Source of the DNA: Rhodoplanes sp. Z2-YC6860
GTDB taxonomy: Bacteria > Pseudomonadota > Alphaproteobacteria > Rhizobiales > Xanthobacteraceae
NCBI RefSeq assembly: GCF_001579845.1
Contig: NZ_CP007440.1
Location: forward strand, 2,998,029 to 3,062,028
Direction of reading: 5' to 3'
Length of the DNA stretch: 64,000 nt
Position numbers and translations under genes: made by a program. Positions 23,552 to 32,811 of the stretch are shown piece after piece. The notes under the pieces are model-generated. The model ran no database searches and was not told where the DNA came from. It saw only the letters and a list, made by a program, of their open reading frames with translations. Numbering within the stretch: the stretch's first letter is position 1; the number at the start of each line of letters is the position of its first letter.

Positions 23552-24622
23552 TCAATGCACACCTAGGAATACGAACGGCTTCGCCTCTTTGAATTCCTTT
23601 GTCGCATTGCCGGAATAGGTGTGATCCTGGCTGGGGCCGAGGTCCAGCATGCGCACCTTTCCATTCGCCGCAGAAAAGTCGATCGCCTTGAGGTCGACCC
23701 AGAATGTGTTCGGCGTCAATGCGGACTCGAAGAAGTAGAGACGCCGCTTATGATCGACGACGGTCCGCCAGCGCGTAGAGGAGATGTTGGGCTGGTCGGG
23801 CGTGTTCAGCCCATAGGGCACCGACACGTTGCGGATGACGCTGAACACGCTGGCAACGGCGCGATTCGGATCCTCGTTCTTTGGAATGGCGTTGATGTAG
23901 AAGGACGCCCGCGCGAAGCGGTCGGAGGCACGATTGGTGCCCGGCAGCATGACCGTGCCGCCGATCTGTTGCCAGTATGAATTCAGCGCCAGCTGCTGGT
24001 CGAAAGTCGGCGAATTGGTCATGACCTGATATTTGCGATCGTGATGGATGACCTGCTTGCCCTTGACGTATTCGATGATGGCGCTGTCGCCGGTGGCATC
24101 CGATAGGGACAGGTGCAGGGTTGCGAGCCGCGTATCGCCCGGGACGTTGTCGGTGACGATGGTGAAGGGTTCGCGCGACAACGCACTCACGGCTTCTTCC
24201 ACTGTGGCGAAATTGTCCAATACGTATTGCGCCCATGCGGCAATGGTCAGCCCGGGTTTGGATTGATCGAACTTCGGGTAATCGGACTCCACCAGCCAGA
24301 GCAGGTTGGCCGCCAACCCCGCTTCGTTGACGCCGTCCGTCGTCGAAACATCGTATGCGCTTGCAATGACGCTGCCGTATTTCGAGGTCCATTTGATGGA
24401 GTTAGGGCCTGTCTCTCCGGTGCGCGCCATGCCGCGGGGAAAAATCCAGAGGTTGGTTGGAATATCCGTTTTCCAGTCCATCGAGCGGGCCGTGATGATG
24501 TTGTCGTTCGGCCCGAGATAGACCACCCGTGTGCAGGCCCACGCCCATGAATTCATGAGAAAGACAAGCGCGAGGCTGAGTGCAGAGCAAGAGCGGATCG
24601 CTGATATCATTCGTCGGCTCAT
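23552..24622 (-). CDS. Choloylglycine hydrolase family amidase (N-terminal nucleophile)
   Basis: 356 residues. ATG at 24622 has AAGGAG upstream; the open frame begins earlier but that part lacks a signal. Residues 1-29 are a signal peptide ending SWAWA, and cleavage would expose C30 as the N-terminal nucleophile. R46 and D49 follow at +16 and +19 and N203 at +173, the same offsets as C2, R18, D21 and N175 in characterised bile salt hydrolases and penicillin V acylases. Substrates could be penicillin V, bile salts or N-acyl homoserine lactones. The family in Gram-negatives is often periplasmic and quorum-quenching; that role is inferred. Confidence 0.88.
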   Translation of the reverse strand: MSRRMISAIRSCSALSLALVFLMNSWAWACTRVVYLGPNDNIITARSMDWKTDIPTNLWIFPRGMARTGETGPNSIKWTSKYGSVIASAYDVSTTDGVNEAGLAANLLWLVESDYPKFDQSKPGLTIAAWAQYVLDNFATVEEAVSALSREPFTIVTDNVPGDTRLATLHLSLSDATGDSAIIEYVKGKQVIHHDRKYQVMTNSPTFDQQLALNSYWQQIGGTVMLPGTNRASDRFARASFYINAIPKNEDPNRAVASVFSVIRNVSVPYGLNTPDQPNISSTRWRTVVDHKRRLYFFESALTPNTFWVDLKAIDFSAANGKVRMLDLGPSQDHTYSGNATKEFKEAKPFVFLGVH

Positions 24623-24785
24623 GACAGCGCTCTCCTTGAATACGTCGAGTGCGGGATGCGCATCCGGCATCAGACACGATGCAACGTGTCATGGCTAGAC
24701 GCTGCCGACAGGTCAAAAATTCATAGCCGCGTCGATGCCGCCGGCGATCGTCACGCGGGATGGCGATCGAGAGAGGCGGCGGTGC

Positions 24786-26423
24786 CTATGCCGCCGCGGT
24801 CGGCAGCCGATAGTCTTTGAACTGCTCGCGCAGCACGGTCTTCTGGATTTTGCCCGTCGCGGTGTGCGGGATTTCCTGCACGAAGGCGACGTCGTCGGGC
24901 ATCCACCATTTGGCGATCTTGTCTTTCATGAACCCGAGAATGTCGTCCTTGCTGGCCTGCTGGTCCTTCTTCAGAACGATCACCAGGAGTGGCCTCTCGT
25001 CCCATTTCGGATGGCGGATGCCGATCACGGCGGCTTCGGCCACCTTGGGATGGCCGACCGCGAGGTTCTCAAGATCGATCGACGAGATCCATTCGCCGCC
25101 GGACTTGATCACGTCCTTGGATCGGTCCGTGATCTGCATATAGCCGCATGCATCCATGGTGGCGACGTCGCCGGTGTCGAAGAAACCCTCCTCGTCGAGA
25201 ATGTCCGTGTCATCCTTGAAGTAGCGGCGCGCGACCGCTGGGCCGCGCACCTTGAGCCGGCCGAAGGTCTTGCCGTCCCACGGCAGCTTCTTGCCGGCGT
25301 CGTCGGTGATTTTCATTTCAACGCCGAACGGCGGGTGGCCCTGCTTGGCCTGGATGTCGAGCTTCGCGTCGCCGGAGAGTTCCTGATATTCGGGCTTCAG
25401 CGTGCACAGGGAGCCGAGCGGGCTCATCTCGGTCATGCCCCAGGCGTGGATGACCTCGACGCCGTACTTGTCCTGGAAGGTCTGCGTCATGGCGCGCGGC
25501 GAAGCCGATCCGCCGATCACGATGCGCTTGAGGTAGGGCAGCTTGCCGCCGGTCTTCTCGAGCTCCTGCAGCAGCATCAGCCACACGGTGGGCACGCCGG
25601 CCGTGAACGTGACCTTGTACTTTTCCAGAAGCTCCAGCACCGACGGGCCGTCGAGCTTCGGCCCCGGCATCACCATGGAGGCGCCGGTCATCGGCGTCGA
25701 GAAGGCGAGCGACCAGCAGTTGGCGTGAAACAGCGGCACGACGGGCATCACGACGTCGCAGGCGCGGATGCCCTTGGCGTCGGGCAGCGACGCCATGAAG
25801 GCGTGCAGCACGTTGGAGCGATGCGAATAGAGCACGCCCTTGGGATTGCCGGTGGTGCCCGACGTGTAGCACATGCCGCAGGCGGTGTTTTCGTCGAAGC
25901 TCTTCCATTGGAAGTCGCCATCGGCCTCGGCGATATACTCCTCGTAGGGCACCGCATTTTTGAGCGTGGTCTGCGGCATATGCTTGGCGTCGGTCAGCAC
26001 GATGTAACGCTGCACGGTCGGCAGTTTGTCGGCGAGCTTTTCGAGAAGCGGCAGAAACGTCAGGTCGGTCATCATCACCCGGTCTTCGGCGTGATTGACG
26101 ATCCAGGAGATCTGTTCGGGAAACAGCCGTGGATTGACGGTGTGATAGATCGCGCCGATGCCGATGATGCCGTACCAGGCTTCGAGATGCCGCCAGGTGT
26201 TCCATGCCAGCGTTGCGACGCGATCGCCGGGCTGGACGCCATCGCGCTCGAGTCGTTGCGCGAGCTTCAGAGCTCTCTGACGGACCTCGGCATAGTTCGT
26301 GGTGTGGATCGGCCCTTCGACCGAGCGGCTTATGACCGGGCGGCAGCCATGCTGGATCGCAGCATGGTCGATGATGCGATGGCAAAGAAGCGGCCAATTC
26401 TGCATCAGGCCAAGCATGGGCAT
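24786..26423 (-). CDS. AMP-forming fatty-acyl-CoA ligase (AlkK/DmdB-like)
   Basis: 545 residues of the ANL superfamily. Phosphate loop [12 protein letters not shown], then [12 protein letters not shown], the hinge region [16 protein letters not shown] with [15 protein letters not shown], and the catalytic lysine in [11 protein letters not shown]. Length and the N-terminus [16 protein letters not shown] fit medium/long-chain ligases related to AlkK and the methylmercaptopropionate ligase DmdB. It activates a carboxylic acid to its CoA ester for beta-oxidation. GGAGAG precedes the ATG at 26423; an ATG at 26417 is also possible. Confidence 0.9.
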   Translation of the reverse strand: MPMLGLMQNWPLLCHRIIDHAAIQHGCRPVISRSVEGPIHTTNYAEVRQRALKLAQRLERDGVQPGDRVATLAWNTWRHLEAWYGIIGIGAIYHTVNPRLFPEQISWIVNHAEDRVMMTDLTFLPLLEKLADKLPTVQRYIVLTDAKHMPQTTLKNAVPYEEYIAEADGDFQWKSFDENTACGMCYTSGTTGNPKGVLYSHRSNVLHAFMASLPDAKGIRACDVVMPVVPLFHANCWSLAFSTPMTGASMVMPGPKLDGPSVLELLEKYKVTFTAGVPTVWLMLLQELEKTGGKLPYLKRIVIGGSASPRAMTQTFQDKYGVEVIHAWGMTEMSPLGSLCTLKPEYQELSGDAKLDIQAKQGHPPFGVEMKITDDAGKKLPWDGKTFGRLKVRGPAVARRYFKDDTDILDEEGFFDTGDVATMDACGYMQITDRSKDVIKSGGEWISSIDLENLAVGHPKVAEAAVIGIRHPKWDERPLLVIVLKKDQQASKDDILGFMKDKIAKWWMPDDVAFVQEIPHTATGKIQKTVLREQFKDYRLPTAAA

Positions 26424-26477
26424 CTCTCTCCGCGACGTCTTTTGTTGTTACCGGTTCCAAGACCGGATGGATGCAGC

Positions 26478-27602
26478 CTAGCAGCCGAACCGGCTGAGCC
26501 GGAAGCGTCCGATGTCGTGTGCGGTGCGGCGTGAGATCGCGAGGTCGGCGAGGATTTCGCCCATCACGGGAGCGAATTTGAAACCATGGCCGGAGCACGC
26601 GGAGGCGACCGTCACGCTCGGTGCGCCCGGCAGGAGGTCGATGATGAAATCGTGGTCGGGCGTCACCGTGTAGAGGCAGGTTTTAGCACGGGCGATTGGG
26701 CCGTCCGCGGCCGGGATATGGGCGGCCACCGCGGCGCGGACGGCGGCTTCGTCCTGCAGGGAGACAGCGCGGTCGACGGTTTCGGCATCAACGGTCTCGT
26801 CGAGATGATGGTGTTTGGCGATCTTGACGAGACTGCCATCGACGGAAGGAAAGCCGTAGTGATTGCCGTGCGGGGTCCGCATCAAGAACACCGGGAAGCG
26901 GCCCAGTTCGAGCAGTGCAGGCTCGCGTGGCTCAAACCAGGTCATCACCTGCCGTGTCACGCGAAGCGGCAGGTCCGGCGCGAGCCGGCTGATCCAGGGG
27001 CCGGCTGCGATAATCGCGCTCGCGGCTTCAACGTCACCGCGGCTGGTGGCAACACGCACGCCGCGGCCGGTCGGAGTCAACGCCTGCACCATCGTCTCGG
27101 ACCAAATCTCCGCACCTGCAGCCTTCGCCTGATCGACCATCGCCGTCATCGCGGCTTCGACCGCAACGAAGCCACCGTCGGGCTGCACCACGCAGACGAA
27201 ATCGTCGGGCAACCGGAATGCCGGAAAGCGCGCCATCGCATGCTTCGCGCTCAACACCTCATGCGGCAGATCGTGCAGCTGCGAGGCCGCGAGCGTGCCG
27301 GCCACCACATCGCTGTCGGGCAAGCCCATCTCGGCGATGCCGGTGATGTGCAGAAGCTTGTGGCCTGCCTCAGCCTCGAGCTCGCGCCACAGCGCGTAAG
27401 TCCGGCGGAGCAGCGGCACGTAGGACGGATGTTCGAAATAGCCGAGCCGGATCATCCGCGTTTCGCCATGCGACGAGCCTCGGTCGTGGCCCAGCGCAAA
27501 GCGTTCGATTCCCAGCACCTTCACGCCGCGCCTGGCGAGAACGCGCAGCGTGGCGCTGCCGATTGCGCCAAGCCCCACCACGATGACGTCGTATTGCGGC
27601 AT
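26478..27602 (-). CDS. FAD-dependent N-methyl amino acid oxidase (SolA/sarcosine oxidase type)
   Basis: 374 residues. ATG 27602 is chosen because the Rossmann motif VVGLGAIGSATLRVLARRG starts right there; the frame remains open far upstream but only as antisense of other genes. TCLYTVTPDHDFIID carries the cysteine that binds FAD covalently in MSOX/SolA, and SACSGHGFKFAPVMG is the conserved C-terminal block. The reaction would be oxidative demethylation of an N-methyl amino acid to give formaldehyde and H2O2. N-methyltryptophan versus sarcosine cannot be decided. It is divergent from the amidase gene with a 27-base gap. Confidence 0.88.
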   Translation of the reverse strand: MPQYDVIVVGLGAIGSATLRVLARRGVKVLGIERFALGHDRGSSHGETRMIRLGYFEHPSYVPLLRRTYALWRELEAEAGHKLLHITGIAEMGLPDSDVVAGTLAASQLHDLPHEVLSAKHAMARFPAFRLPDDFVCVVQPDGGFVAVEAAMTAMVDQAKAAGAEIWSETMVQALTPTGRGVRVATSRGDVEAASAIIAAGPWISRLAPDLPLRVTRQVMTWFEPREPALLELGRFPVFLMRTPHGNHYGFPSVDGSLVKIAKHHHLDETVDAETVDRAVSLQDEAAVRAAVAAHIPAADGPIARAKTCLYTVTPDHDFIIDLLPGAPSVTVASACSGHGFKFAPVMGEILADLAISRRTAHDIGRFRLSRFGC

Positions 27603-27629
27603 GCTGCTGTCCCTGGTTAGCTTGATGCC

Positions 27630-28307
27630 ATGCCGTTCCCGCGTTTGTCTCTCGCCATCGTGGTCCTGCTGTCGATCGGTCAGGCCTTTGCGCAGGACTC
27701 GGACTTCGCCAGCCTGGCGCGCAGCGCTGGCATGCCAGCAATCCCGGGTCTCAAGGTCGTCTACCTCAGCCCGCTCGGCGATCCGAAGGCGGCGCCGTGG
27801 CAGAACATCATCCTGCATCAGACGGAAGGGCCGGCGGGCTCGGCCGCGGCGCTGGCGAAGCAGCAGGCCGCAAATCCAACCAAGCGAGGTGTCATGCTGT
27901 GGGTCGAGACCGACGGCACCGTCTACTGGGCCACGCCTGAAACCACGGTCACGACGCACGGCGACGGCGCCAATCGCAACGACAACAAGTACATCGACAA
28001 CACCAAGACCTATCATCAGGTGGTGCGAACGAATTCGATCGGTATCGAATTCGCCGGCAATTATCCGGATGTGGCCAAGCCGCTGACGCCGGAACAGTTC
28101 GCGACGGGCCTTGCGCTCGTGCGCTTCGTGCAGGAGCGCTACGGCATTCCCGTCGATCGCGTCTATGCCCACAACTGGATCGACTACAAGGATGCCCGCT
28201 ACTGCGAAGGCTGCGCGCTGGCCGCGCGGGTTCGCGCCCAGGCCTATGTGCCCTCCGGCGCGTCGTCCACAACCGTTCCGCCGGCCGTTATTCCGGCCCA
28301 TCGCTGA
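27630..28307 (+). CDS. Exported N-acetylmuramoyl-L-alanine amidase (Amidase_2/T7 lysozyme type)
   Basis: 225 residues. Signal peptide 1-21 (ends QAFA). Zinc ligands of the T7 lysozyme fold are visible: histidine in NIILHQTEG, histidine in VYAHNWIDY and cysteine in ARYCEGC. SIGIEFAGNYPD is the conserved central strand. It would cut the amide between N-acetylmuramate and the stem peptide in the periplasm. It is followed at 102 bases by an extensin-family protein, also a cell-wall enzyme. Confidence 0.88.
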   Translation: MPFPRLSLAIVVLLSIGQAFAQDSDFASLARSAGMPAIPGLKVVYLSPLGDPKAAPWQNIILHQTEGPAGSAAALAKQQAANPTKRGVMLWVETDGTVYWATPETTVTTHGDGANRNDNKYIDNTKTYHQVVRTNSIGIEFAGNYPDVAKPLTPEQFATGLALVRFVQERYGIPVDRVYAHNWIDYKDARYCEGCALAARVRAQAYVPSGASSTTVPPAVIPAHR

Positions 28308-28409
28308 CAAATTTCTTGCGAACTTCTGGCCGGTTCCAGCGTTATGCTTCCCGATATGTCTCATTCCGCACGCTGCCGTGCGGGCCGGTCAACCAGCGGG
28401 GACGGCATC

Positions 28410-30122
28410 GTGTCGATAAAAAGCGGCCGAAAATGGCTGTTGTCGGTGTTTGCTGTTCCGGTAGCATTTGCCGGCGTTGCGACCGCGGACCCGTGGCTTG
28501 AAAAGAGCCCCACGGCCGGACGAGGCTGGGACGACATTCCCTTTTTGGGACCGCCCCAGCGCCAGACCAAGCAGCGGCCGCCTCGCGGCCCGTCAGCCGC
28601 CCGCGCGCTCGAGGCCAAGCGAGAGATGCAGCGCGAATTGCGCCGCATGCCCGAGACGGATCGCGCAGCCAATGCCAAGGCCTCCGCCAACGTGTTTCCC
28701 CCGCCGCGTGTGCCGCAGCAGGCCAAGACCGCGGAGCCGCCACCGGAGACCTCGAGCACTGCGACGCCGGTCGCCGCACGCGATGCCAAGCCCTCTGAGA
28801 TTCCGCACAAGCCATCACGCACTGCAGCTGCGCCAACCCGCGATGCCGAGCGGGAATTGCAGCGCCAGCTCGATCGCACCCTCCCGCCTGCTGCGGTCAC
28901 TCCGGTGCCTGAGCAGCTCGCCTGCGCCGAGCGGCTTGCCAAGATCGCGCGCTACTCGCCGCTGCCGAACCGCAGCGGCCCAGGCGCCTGTGGCGCAACG
29001 GACTTGGTGCGGCTCGACAGTATCCTGATGCCGGACCGCTCCGTTGTCGCGCTCAATCCAGCGCCGCAGATCCAGTGCAGCATGGCTGAGCAGGTTGCCG
29101 AGTGGGTGCGTGAGGATGTCGGTCCCGCGGCGAGCACGGCGCTCGGCTCGCCGCTGATGTCCATCAATGACTACGACGCCTATGACTGCCGGCCGCGCAA
29201 CAACGTCAAAGGCGCCAAGCTCTCCGAGCACGGCAAGGGAAACGCACTCGACGTCGGGAGCTTCCGGTTGCGCAACGGCGGGGTGTTCACGCTCGCCGAC
29301 CAACTCGTCACAAAGCAGTTCCGCGACAAGGTCCGGCTCGCCGCCTGCAGCCGCTTCATGACGGTGCTTGGCCCGGGAGCCGATCCCTATCACGGGGATC
29401 ACGTCCATCTCGACATGGCCGAGCGCTCGCACAACACCAAGATCTGTCAGTGGAACGTGCGCGAGACGTTGATCGCCGCGCAGTCGGAGCCTGAGCCGTC
29501 GCAGCGCACGACCGCTTCTGCGCCACCGGCGGCCGCAGCGCCAGTTATGCCGCCGTCCAAGGTGGAGGCTAAAGTCGAGCCCAAGATCGATCCAAAGATC
29601 GAATCCAAGTCGGAGCCGAAGAACGAACCGCAGGCTCCAGCCGTTGCCGCGGCTCCCAAAGTCGAGCCGCCGGTGATTGCTGAGCCACCCATGCCGAGGC
29701 CCAAGCCGCCTGAGGTCGCTGAGGCGCCCGTCAAATCGGCGGCCGAAGCGCCACCGCCGCAAGTTAAAGATGAGCGGCCCACAGAAGAATTGAGCCGCGA
29801 TCAGGCGAGCCAAGACAAGCCGAAAGACGAGCGGCCGCCAAAGTTCGATGTGGCCGCAGCGACGCCGAAAGAGCCTGAGGCTCGACCGGAACGGAAAGAC
29901 GAAGCGTCGCCGTCGCTAGCCTCGGAGGCCCTGCAACTTTCAACCGTGTCGCCGCCACTGCCACGGCGAAAGCCAGAGGCTCTGCAGCGGCTTGCGGAGA
30001 TCCAGCAGCCGGAAACGCCGAACCGAAGCGAACGTGGGACGCGTGGCGAGCGCTCGCGCCACTACGACCCGCGGCGTCGCTTTGAACGTGACGTTCGCCG
30101 CTTCATGCGGAATTTCTTCTGA
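28410..30122 (+). CDS. Extensin-family (VanY/M15-like) protein with long charged tail
   Basis: 570 residues from GTG 28410, which has GGGGA upstream and gives a compact signal peptide (SIKSGRKWLLSVFAVPVAFA); an ATG at 28344 is the alternative. Residues about 180-370 form the extensin_2 domain: SEHGKGNALDVGSFRLRNGG and DPYHGDHVHLDMAERSH supply a D and two H that resemble the zinc site of LD-carboxypeptidases. Four or more cysteines could form disulfides. The flanks are low complexity: N-terminal basic/proline and C-terminal about 190 residues of K, E, P repeats (KVEPKIDPKIESKSEPKNEP). A role in peptidoglycan trimming is inferred. Confidence 0.85.
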   Translation: MSIKSGRKWLLSVFAVPVAFAGVATADPWLEKSPTAGRGWDDIPFLGPPQRQTKQRPPRGPSAARALEAKREMQRELRRMPETDRAANAKASANVFPPPRVPQQAKTAEPPPETSSTATPVAARDAKPSEIPHKPSRTAAAPTRDAERELQRQLDRTLPPAAVTPVPEQLACAERLAKIARYSPLPNRSGPGACGATDLVRLDSILMPDRSVVALNPAPQIQCSMAEQVAEWVREDVGPAASTALGSPLMSINDYDAYDCRPRNNVKGAKLSEHGKGNALDVGSFRLRNGGVFTLADQLVTKQFRDKVRLAACSRFMTVLGPGADPYHGDHVHLDMAERSHNTKICQWNVRETLIAAQSEPEPSQRTTASAPPAAAAPVMPPSKVEAKVEPKIDPKIESKSEPKNEPQAPAVAAAPKVEPPVIAEPPMPRPKPPEVAEAPVKSAAEAPPPQVKDERPTEELSRDQASQDKPKDERPPKFDVAAATPKEPEARPERKDEASPSLASEALQLSTVSPPLPRRKPEALQRLAEIQQPETPNRSERGTRGERSRHYDPRRRFERDVRRFMRNFF

Positions 30123-30135
30123 GGTTCACAAAGAA

Positions 30136-30168
30136 GAACGGCGCCGATCCGGAAGGATGGCGCCGTTC
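30136..30168. terminator. Bidirectional hairpin between convergent genes
   Basis: GAACGGCGCC (30136-30145) pairs perfectly with GGCGCCGTTC (30159-30168) around a 13-base loop. It lies between the 3' ends of the extensin-family and L,D-transpeptidase genes. No clear U-tract on either strand, so termination strength is uncertain. Confidence 0.6.
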
Positions 30169-30191
30169 GCAATCTGAATTGAGGCTTCGCG

Positions 30192-30887
30192 TCAGTTCAT
30201 GTTGGTGGTGCCGCCGAGCGCCACGCGCGGGCTCATCGGTGAGTCGCCTTCAGTCGGCTTGAGCACCACCACCGGCGAACCCATCTTCACCCGGCCGTAG
30301 AGGTCGATGACATCCTCATTGGTCATACGGATGCAGCCCGAAGAAATGGCCGAGCCGATATATTCCGGCTGATTGGTGCCGTGGATGCGGAACAGCGTGT
30401 CCTTGCCGTTGGCGTAGAGGTAGAGGCCGCGCGCACCGAGCGGATTGTGCGGGCCCGGGCCGACGAAATCAGGAATGCCGGTGAGGCGCTTCTTGATGTC
30501 GGCGGTCGGCGTCCACGACGGCCACTCTTCCTTGCGTCCGACCTTGGCAACGCCGGAGAACACAAGGGCCTCTTCGCCGACGGTTACGCCGTAGCGGATC
30601 GCCTTGCCGCCATCGAGCACGTAGTAGAGAAAGCGCGCATCCGGATCGACCACGATGGTGCCCGGGCCTTCCTTGCGATGGAATTCGACGATGTGGCGCT
30701 GAAATGGTTCGGGGATCTGCGCCTTTGCGTATGGAGGATTGGCCAGCAGCTTCTTGTCGCGTGCCGTGAAGCTCGCGTTCGTTGATGGTTCGAGGGTTTC
30801 GCTTGTCACGCAGCCCGAGAGCAGCGCGCCCATGGCAAACGCCAGAAAGACAACGGCCGTTCTGCCGGCACGTTCCCAAGTTTTCAT
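30192..30887 (-). CDS. L,D-transpeptidase (YkuD) lipoprotein
   Basis: 231 residues. ATG 30887 has AGGTGG 5 bases upstream. Lipobox LLSGC at about residues 22-26 predicts a lipoprotein. The YkuD active site is HGTNQPEYIGSAISSGCIRM, with the catalytic cysteine in SSGCIRM and the conserved histidine in FRIHGT. It would make 3-3 cross-links in peptidoglycan or attach proteins to it. The first 60 residues after the lipid anchor form a linker. Convergent with the extensin-family gene, so the neighbourhood 27630-30887 is a cell-wall cluster. Confidence 0.9.
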   Translation of the reverse strand: MKTWERAGRTAVVFLAFAMGALLSGCVTSETLEPSTNASFTARDKKLLANPPYAKAQIPEPFQRHIVEFHRKEGPGTIVVDPDARFLYYVLDGGKAIRYGVTVGEEALVFSGVAKVGRKEEWPSWTPTADIKKRLTGIPDFVGPGPHNPLGARGLYLYANGKDTLFRIHGTNQPEYIGSAISSGCIRMTNEDVIDLYGRVKMGSPVVVLKPTEGDSPMSPRVALGGTTNMN

Positions 30888-31266
30888 GCGGTCCACCTGT
30901 TTATTTGACCCTTAGATAATCGATTTACCGACCCCGATTCCAGGCGGCGCGCAGCAGTGTGATCAAGCCGTTGTGGACCTGTTGCAGGAAAGCCGCAACT
31001 CGAAGTTGGCGGTTCCCGGTGCTGGATCGTGGCGATCGCGTTGTCAGGTATTCTCCGGCGAGGGCCTTAAACGAAGGTTAACCATGCCGGGTGCTTAATG
31101 GATTGATCGCAATTGGCCGGAATATTCCGCCAACCCCCGGGAAAGACGGGAGAATTGGGGATTTTTTCCCCGAAATGCCTCGTCAGGGCACGATTTGTTG
31201 CCCATTTTCGCCGCGAACGCTGCTTACGTTTTCGGCATGGGGAAAGGAAACGACTGGAGACCAACA
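30888..31266. other. Intergenic, no gene seen (379 bp)
   Basis: No coding region with a plausible start and ribosome site was found. A 12-base perfect palindrome CGGAATATTCCG lies at 31118-31129 and could be a protein-binding site. A run of T follows GGGGA at about 31157-31170. Promoters for the divergent flanking genes must lie here. Confidence 0.4.
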
Positions 31267-31479
31267 ATGACCGACAAGAAGACGGCCCAAGGCCAGAAAT
31301 CACCGCCATCGCCACAGCAGCAGCAGTCTCGGTCGGGTCAGACCGGATTGCAGCACCGCTACGCCGCCATCGGCATCGAGGCGGTCGCCGCCGCATGCCG
31401 TTATTCGAATCCCGGCAAGCGGGTTGAAGAGCCGATGAAAGCACCGCGCATCGACCAGCGCTTCGAGCAGGCCAACTGA
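31267..31479 (+). CDS. Small hypothetical protein
   Basis: 70 residues, not recognised. The ATG at 31267 is preceded by GGAGA at a 7-base spacing. The N-terminal third is rich in K, Q, S and P (QGQKSPPSPQQQQS) and probably disordered; the middle RYAAIGIEAVAAACRYSN looks like a short amphipathic helix; the end is charged. A perfect terminator hairpin follows 45 bases after the stop, which supports a real transcription unit. Confidence 0.55.
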   Translation: MTDKKTAQGQKSPPSPQQQQSRSGQTGLQHRYAAIGIEAVAAACRYSNPGKRVEEPMKAPRIDQRFEQAN

Positions 31480-31833
31480 CGCCGCGCGCGAGGTCTTAGA
31501 GCCCTAAAGGGATTCGCCGCCATGGGCGGCCGCGGGTGACTGCGGCCGCCCTTCTTTGTTTGATTGATCGCGGATCGCCACGCCATCGCATCGTCGGCGG
31601 TGTCCACCTGTCTCCTTCAGGGAAGGCACGGCCACGTTGCGCGCCCACGCGCTTTCGACAATGTCATGACAACGTGACGCGCCATTTATGACACCGTTTC
31701 TTGCTGCCTTTTTTCTTGCGAGCCGGTGAGCTTTTGGCCATGAGTGGCCGGGGGCAGTTCATCAGATGCATGGACCGGGCGCTGCACGGCGTCGGCGTCC
31801 TTCAAAAGCCGCGCAGCGCAATCCGGGTTTCTC
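31480..31833. other. Leader region of corA, no gene seen (354 bp)
   Basis: Apart from the terminator at 31524, no coding region is supported. The frame of corA stays open back to 31744, but codons before 31834 do not resemble the family. The pyrimidine-rich stretch CTGCCTTTTTTCTTGC near 31705-31720 and nearby short repeats might be part of a 5' regulatory leader, as magnesium transporters often have; no known riboswitch was identified. Confidence 0.35.
31524..31561 (+). terminator. Rho-independent terminator
   Basis: Perfect 10-base stem GGGCGGCCGC (31524-31533) with GCGGCCGCCC (31542-31551), loop GGGTGACT, followed by TTCTTTGTTTG. It terminates the small gene at 31267. Confidence 0.8.
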
Positions 31834-32811
31834 ATGCTTGACGTCTACGTGCCGAACGGCTCTTCGCTGGAACGCCACACGGTGGTCTCGGGTGATGACG
31901 TGCCCGAAAACGCGGTGTGGTTCGACCTCATCAATCCGGCCCCCGGCGAGGACAAGCTGATCGAAGGCCGGCTCGGGATCGCGGTGCCGACCCGCGAGGA
32001 GATGCAGGAAATCGAGGTGTCGAGCCGGCTCTACACCGAGCACCATGCCCGCTTCATGACCGCGACGCTGATGTGCAACTCCGACACCGTGGTGCCGAAG
32101 ACCACGGCGGTGACCTTCATCCTGGCCAAGCACAGCCTTGTCACGGTGCGCTACGACGACCCCAAGCCGTTCATGCTGATCTCAAACAAGCTGACGCGCA
32201 ATTGCCCGCAGAGCATCAACGGCGAGTCGGTGCTGATGGAGCTGCTCGACGCGGTGATCGACCGCGAAGCCGATCTGCTCGAACGTATCGGCATAGACAT
32301 CGACCAGGTCTCGCACGATATCTTCGACCCGCATGGGAGAGGCCCGGAGCAGGGCCAGTCCTACATCACCACGCTGAAGGTGATCGGCATCAAGGGCGAT
32401 CTCACCTCCAAGGTGCGCGAGAGCCTGGTGTCGCTCGGCCGTTTGCTGCTGTTCCTCGCCAACGAGGCCGAAGGCATGCGCTGGGCCAAGGACGTGCGGT
32501 TGCAGCTTCAGGCGATGCAGCGCGACGTGCTGTCGCTCAGCGACCATGCCAGCTATCTCGGCAACAAGATCCAGTTTCTGCTCGATGCGCTGCTCGGCGT
32601 CGTCACGCTCGAGCAGAACAACACCATCAAGATATTCTCGATCGCGGCCGTGGTCTTCCTGCCGCCGACGCTCGTCGGCACCATCTACGGCATGAACTTC
32701 AAGCTCATCCCCGAGCTCGAATGGACGCTTGGCTATCCCATGGCGCTGATCATGATGATCGCTGCGGCCGTGCTGCCGTATTACTTCTTCAAATGGAAGA
32801 AGTGGCTTTAG
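31834..32811 (+). CDS. corA: CorA-family magnesium transporter
   Basis: 325 residues from ATG 31834 (MLDVYVPN), where similarity to the family begins. The large N-terminal cytoplasmic domain is followed by two C-terminal membrane helices (KIFSIAAVVFLPPTLVGTIY and GYPMALIMMIAAAVLPYYFF) with the signature YGMNF between them and a basic end KWKKWL. It mediates Mg2+ (or Co2+/Ni2+) uptake as a pentamer. Its 3' end overlaps the convergent DUF4336 gene by 23 bases. Confidence 0.92.
   Translation: MLDVYVPNGSSLERHTVVSGDDVPENAVWFDLINPAPGEDKLIEGRLGIAVPTREEMQEIEVSSRLYTEHHARFMTATLMCNSDTVVPKTTAVTFILAKHSLVTVRYDDPKPFMLISNKLTRNCPQSINGESVLMELLDAVIDREADLLERIGIDIDQVSHDIFDPHGRGPEQGQSYITTLKVIGIKGDLTSKVRESLVSLGRLLLFLANEAEGMRWAKDVRLQLQAMQRDVLSLSDHASYLGNKIQFLLDALLGVVTLEQNNTIKIFSIAAVVFLPPTLVGTIYGMNFKLIPELEWTLGYPMALIMMIAAAVLPYYFFKWKKWL

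Noticed and set aside
31480-31833. Magnesium riboswitch in the corA leader
   Set aside because: No M-box or yybP-ykoY consensus could be matched by eye.
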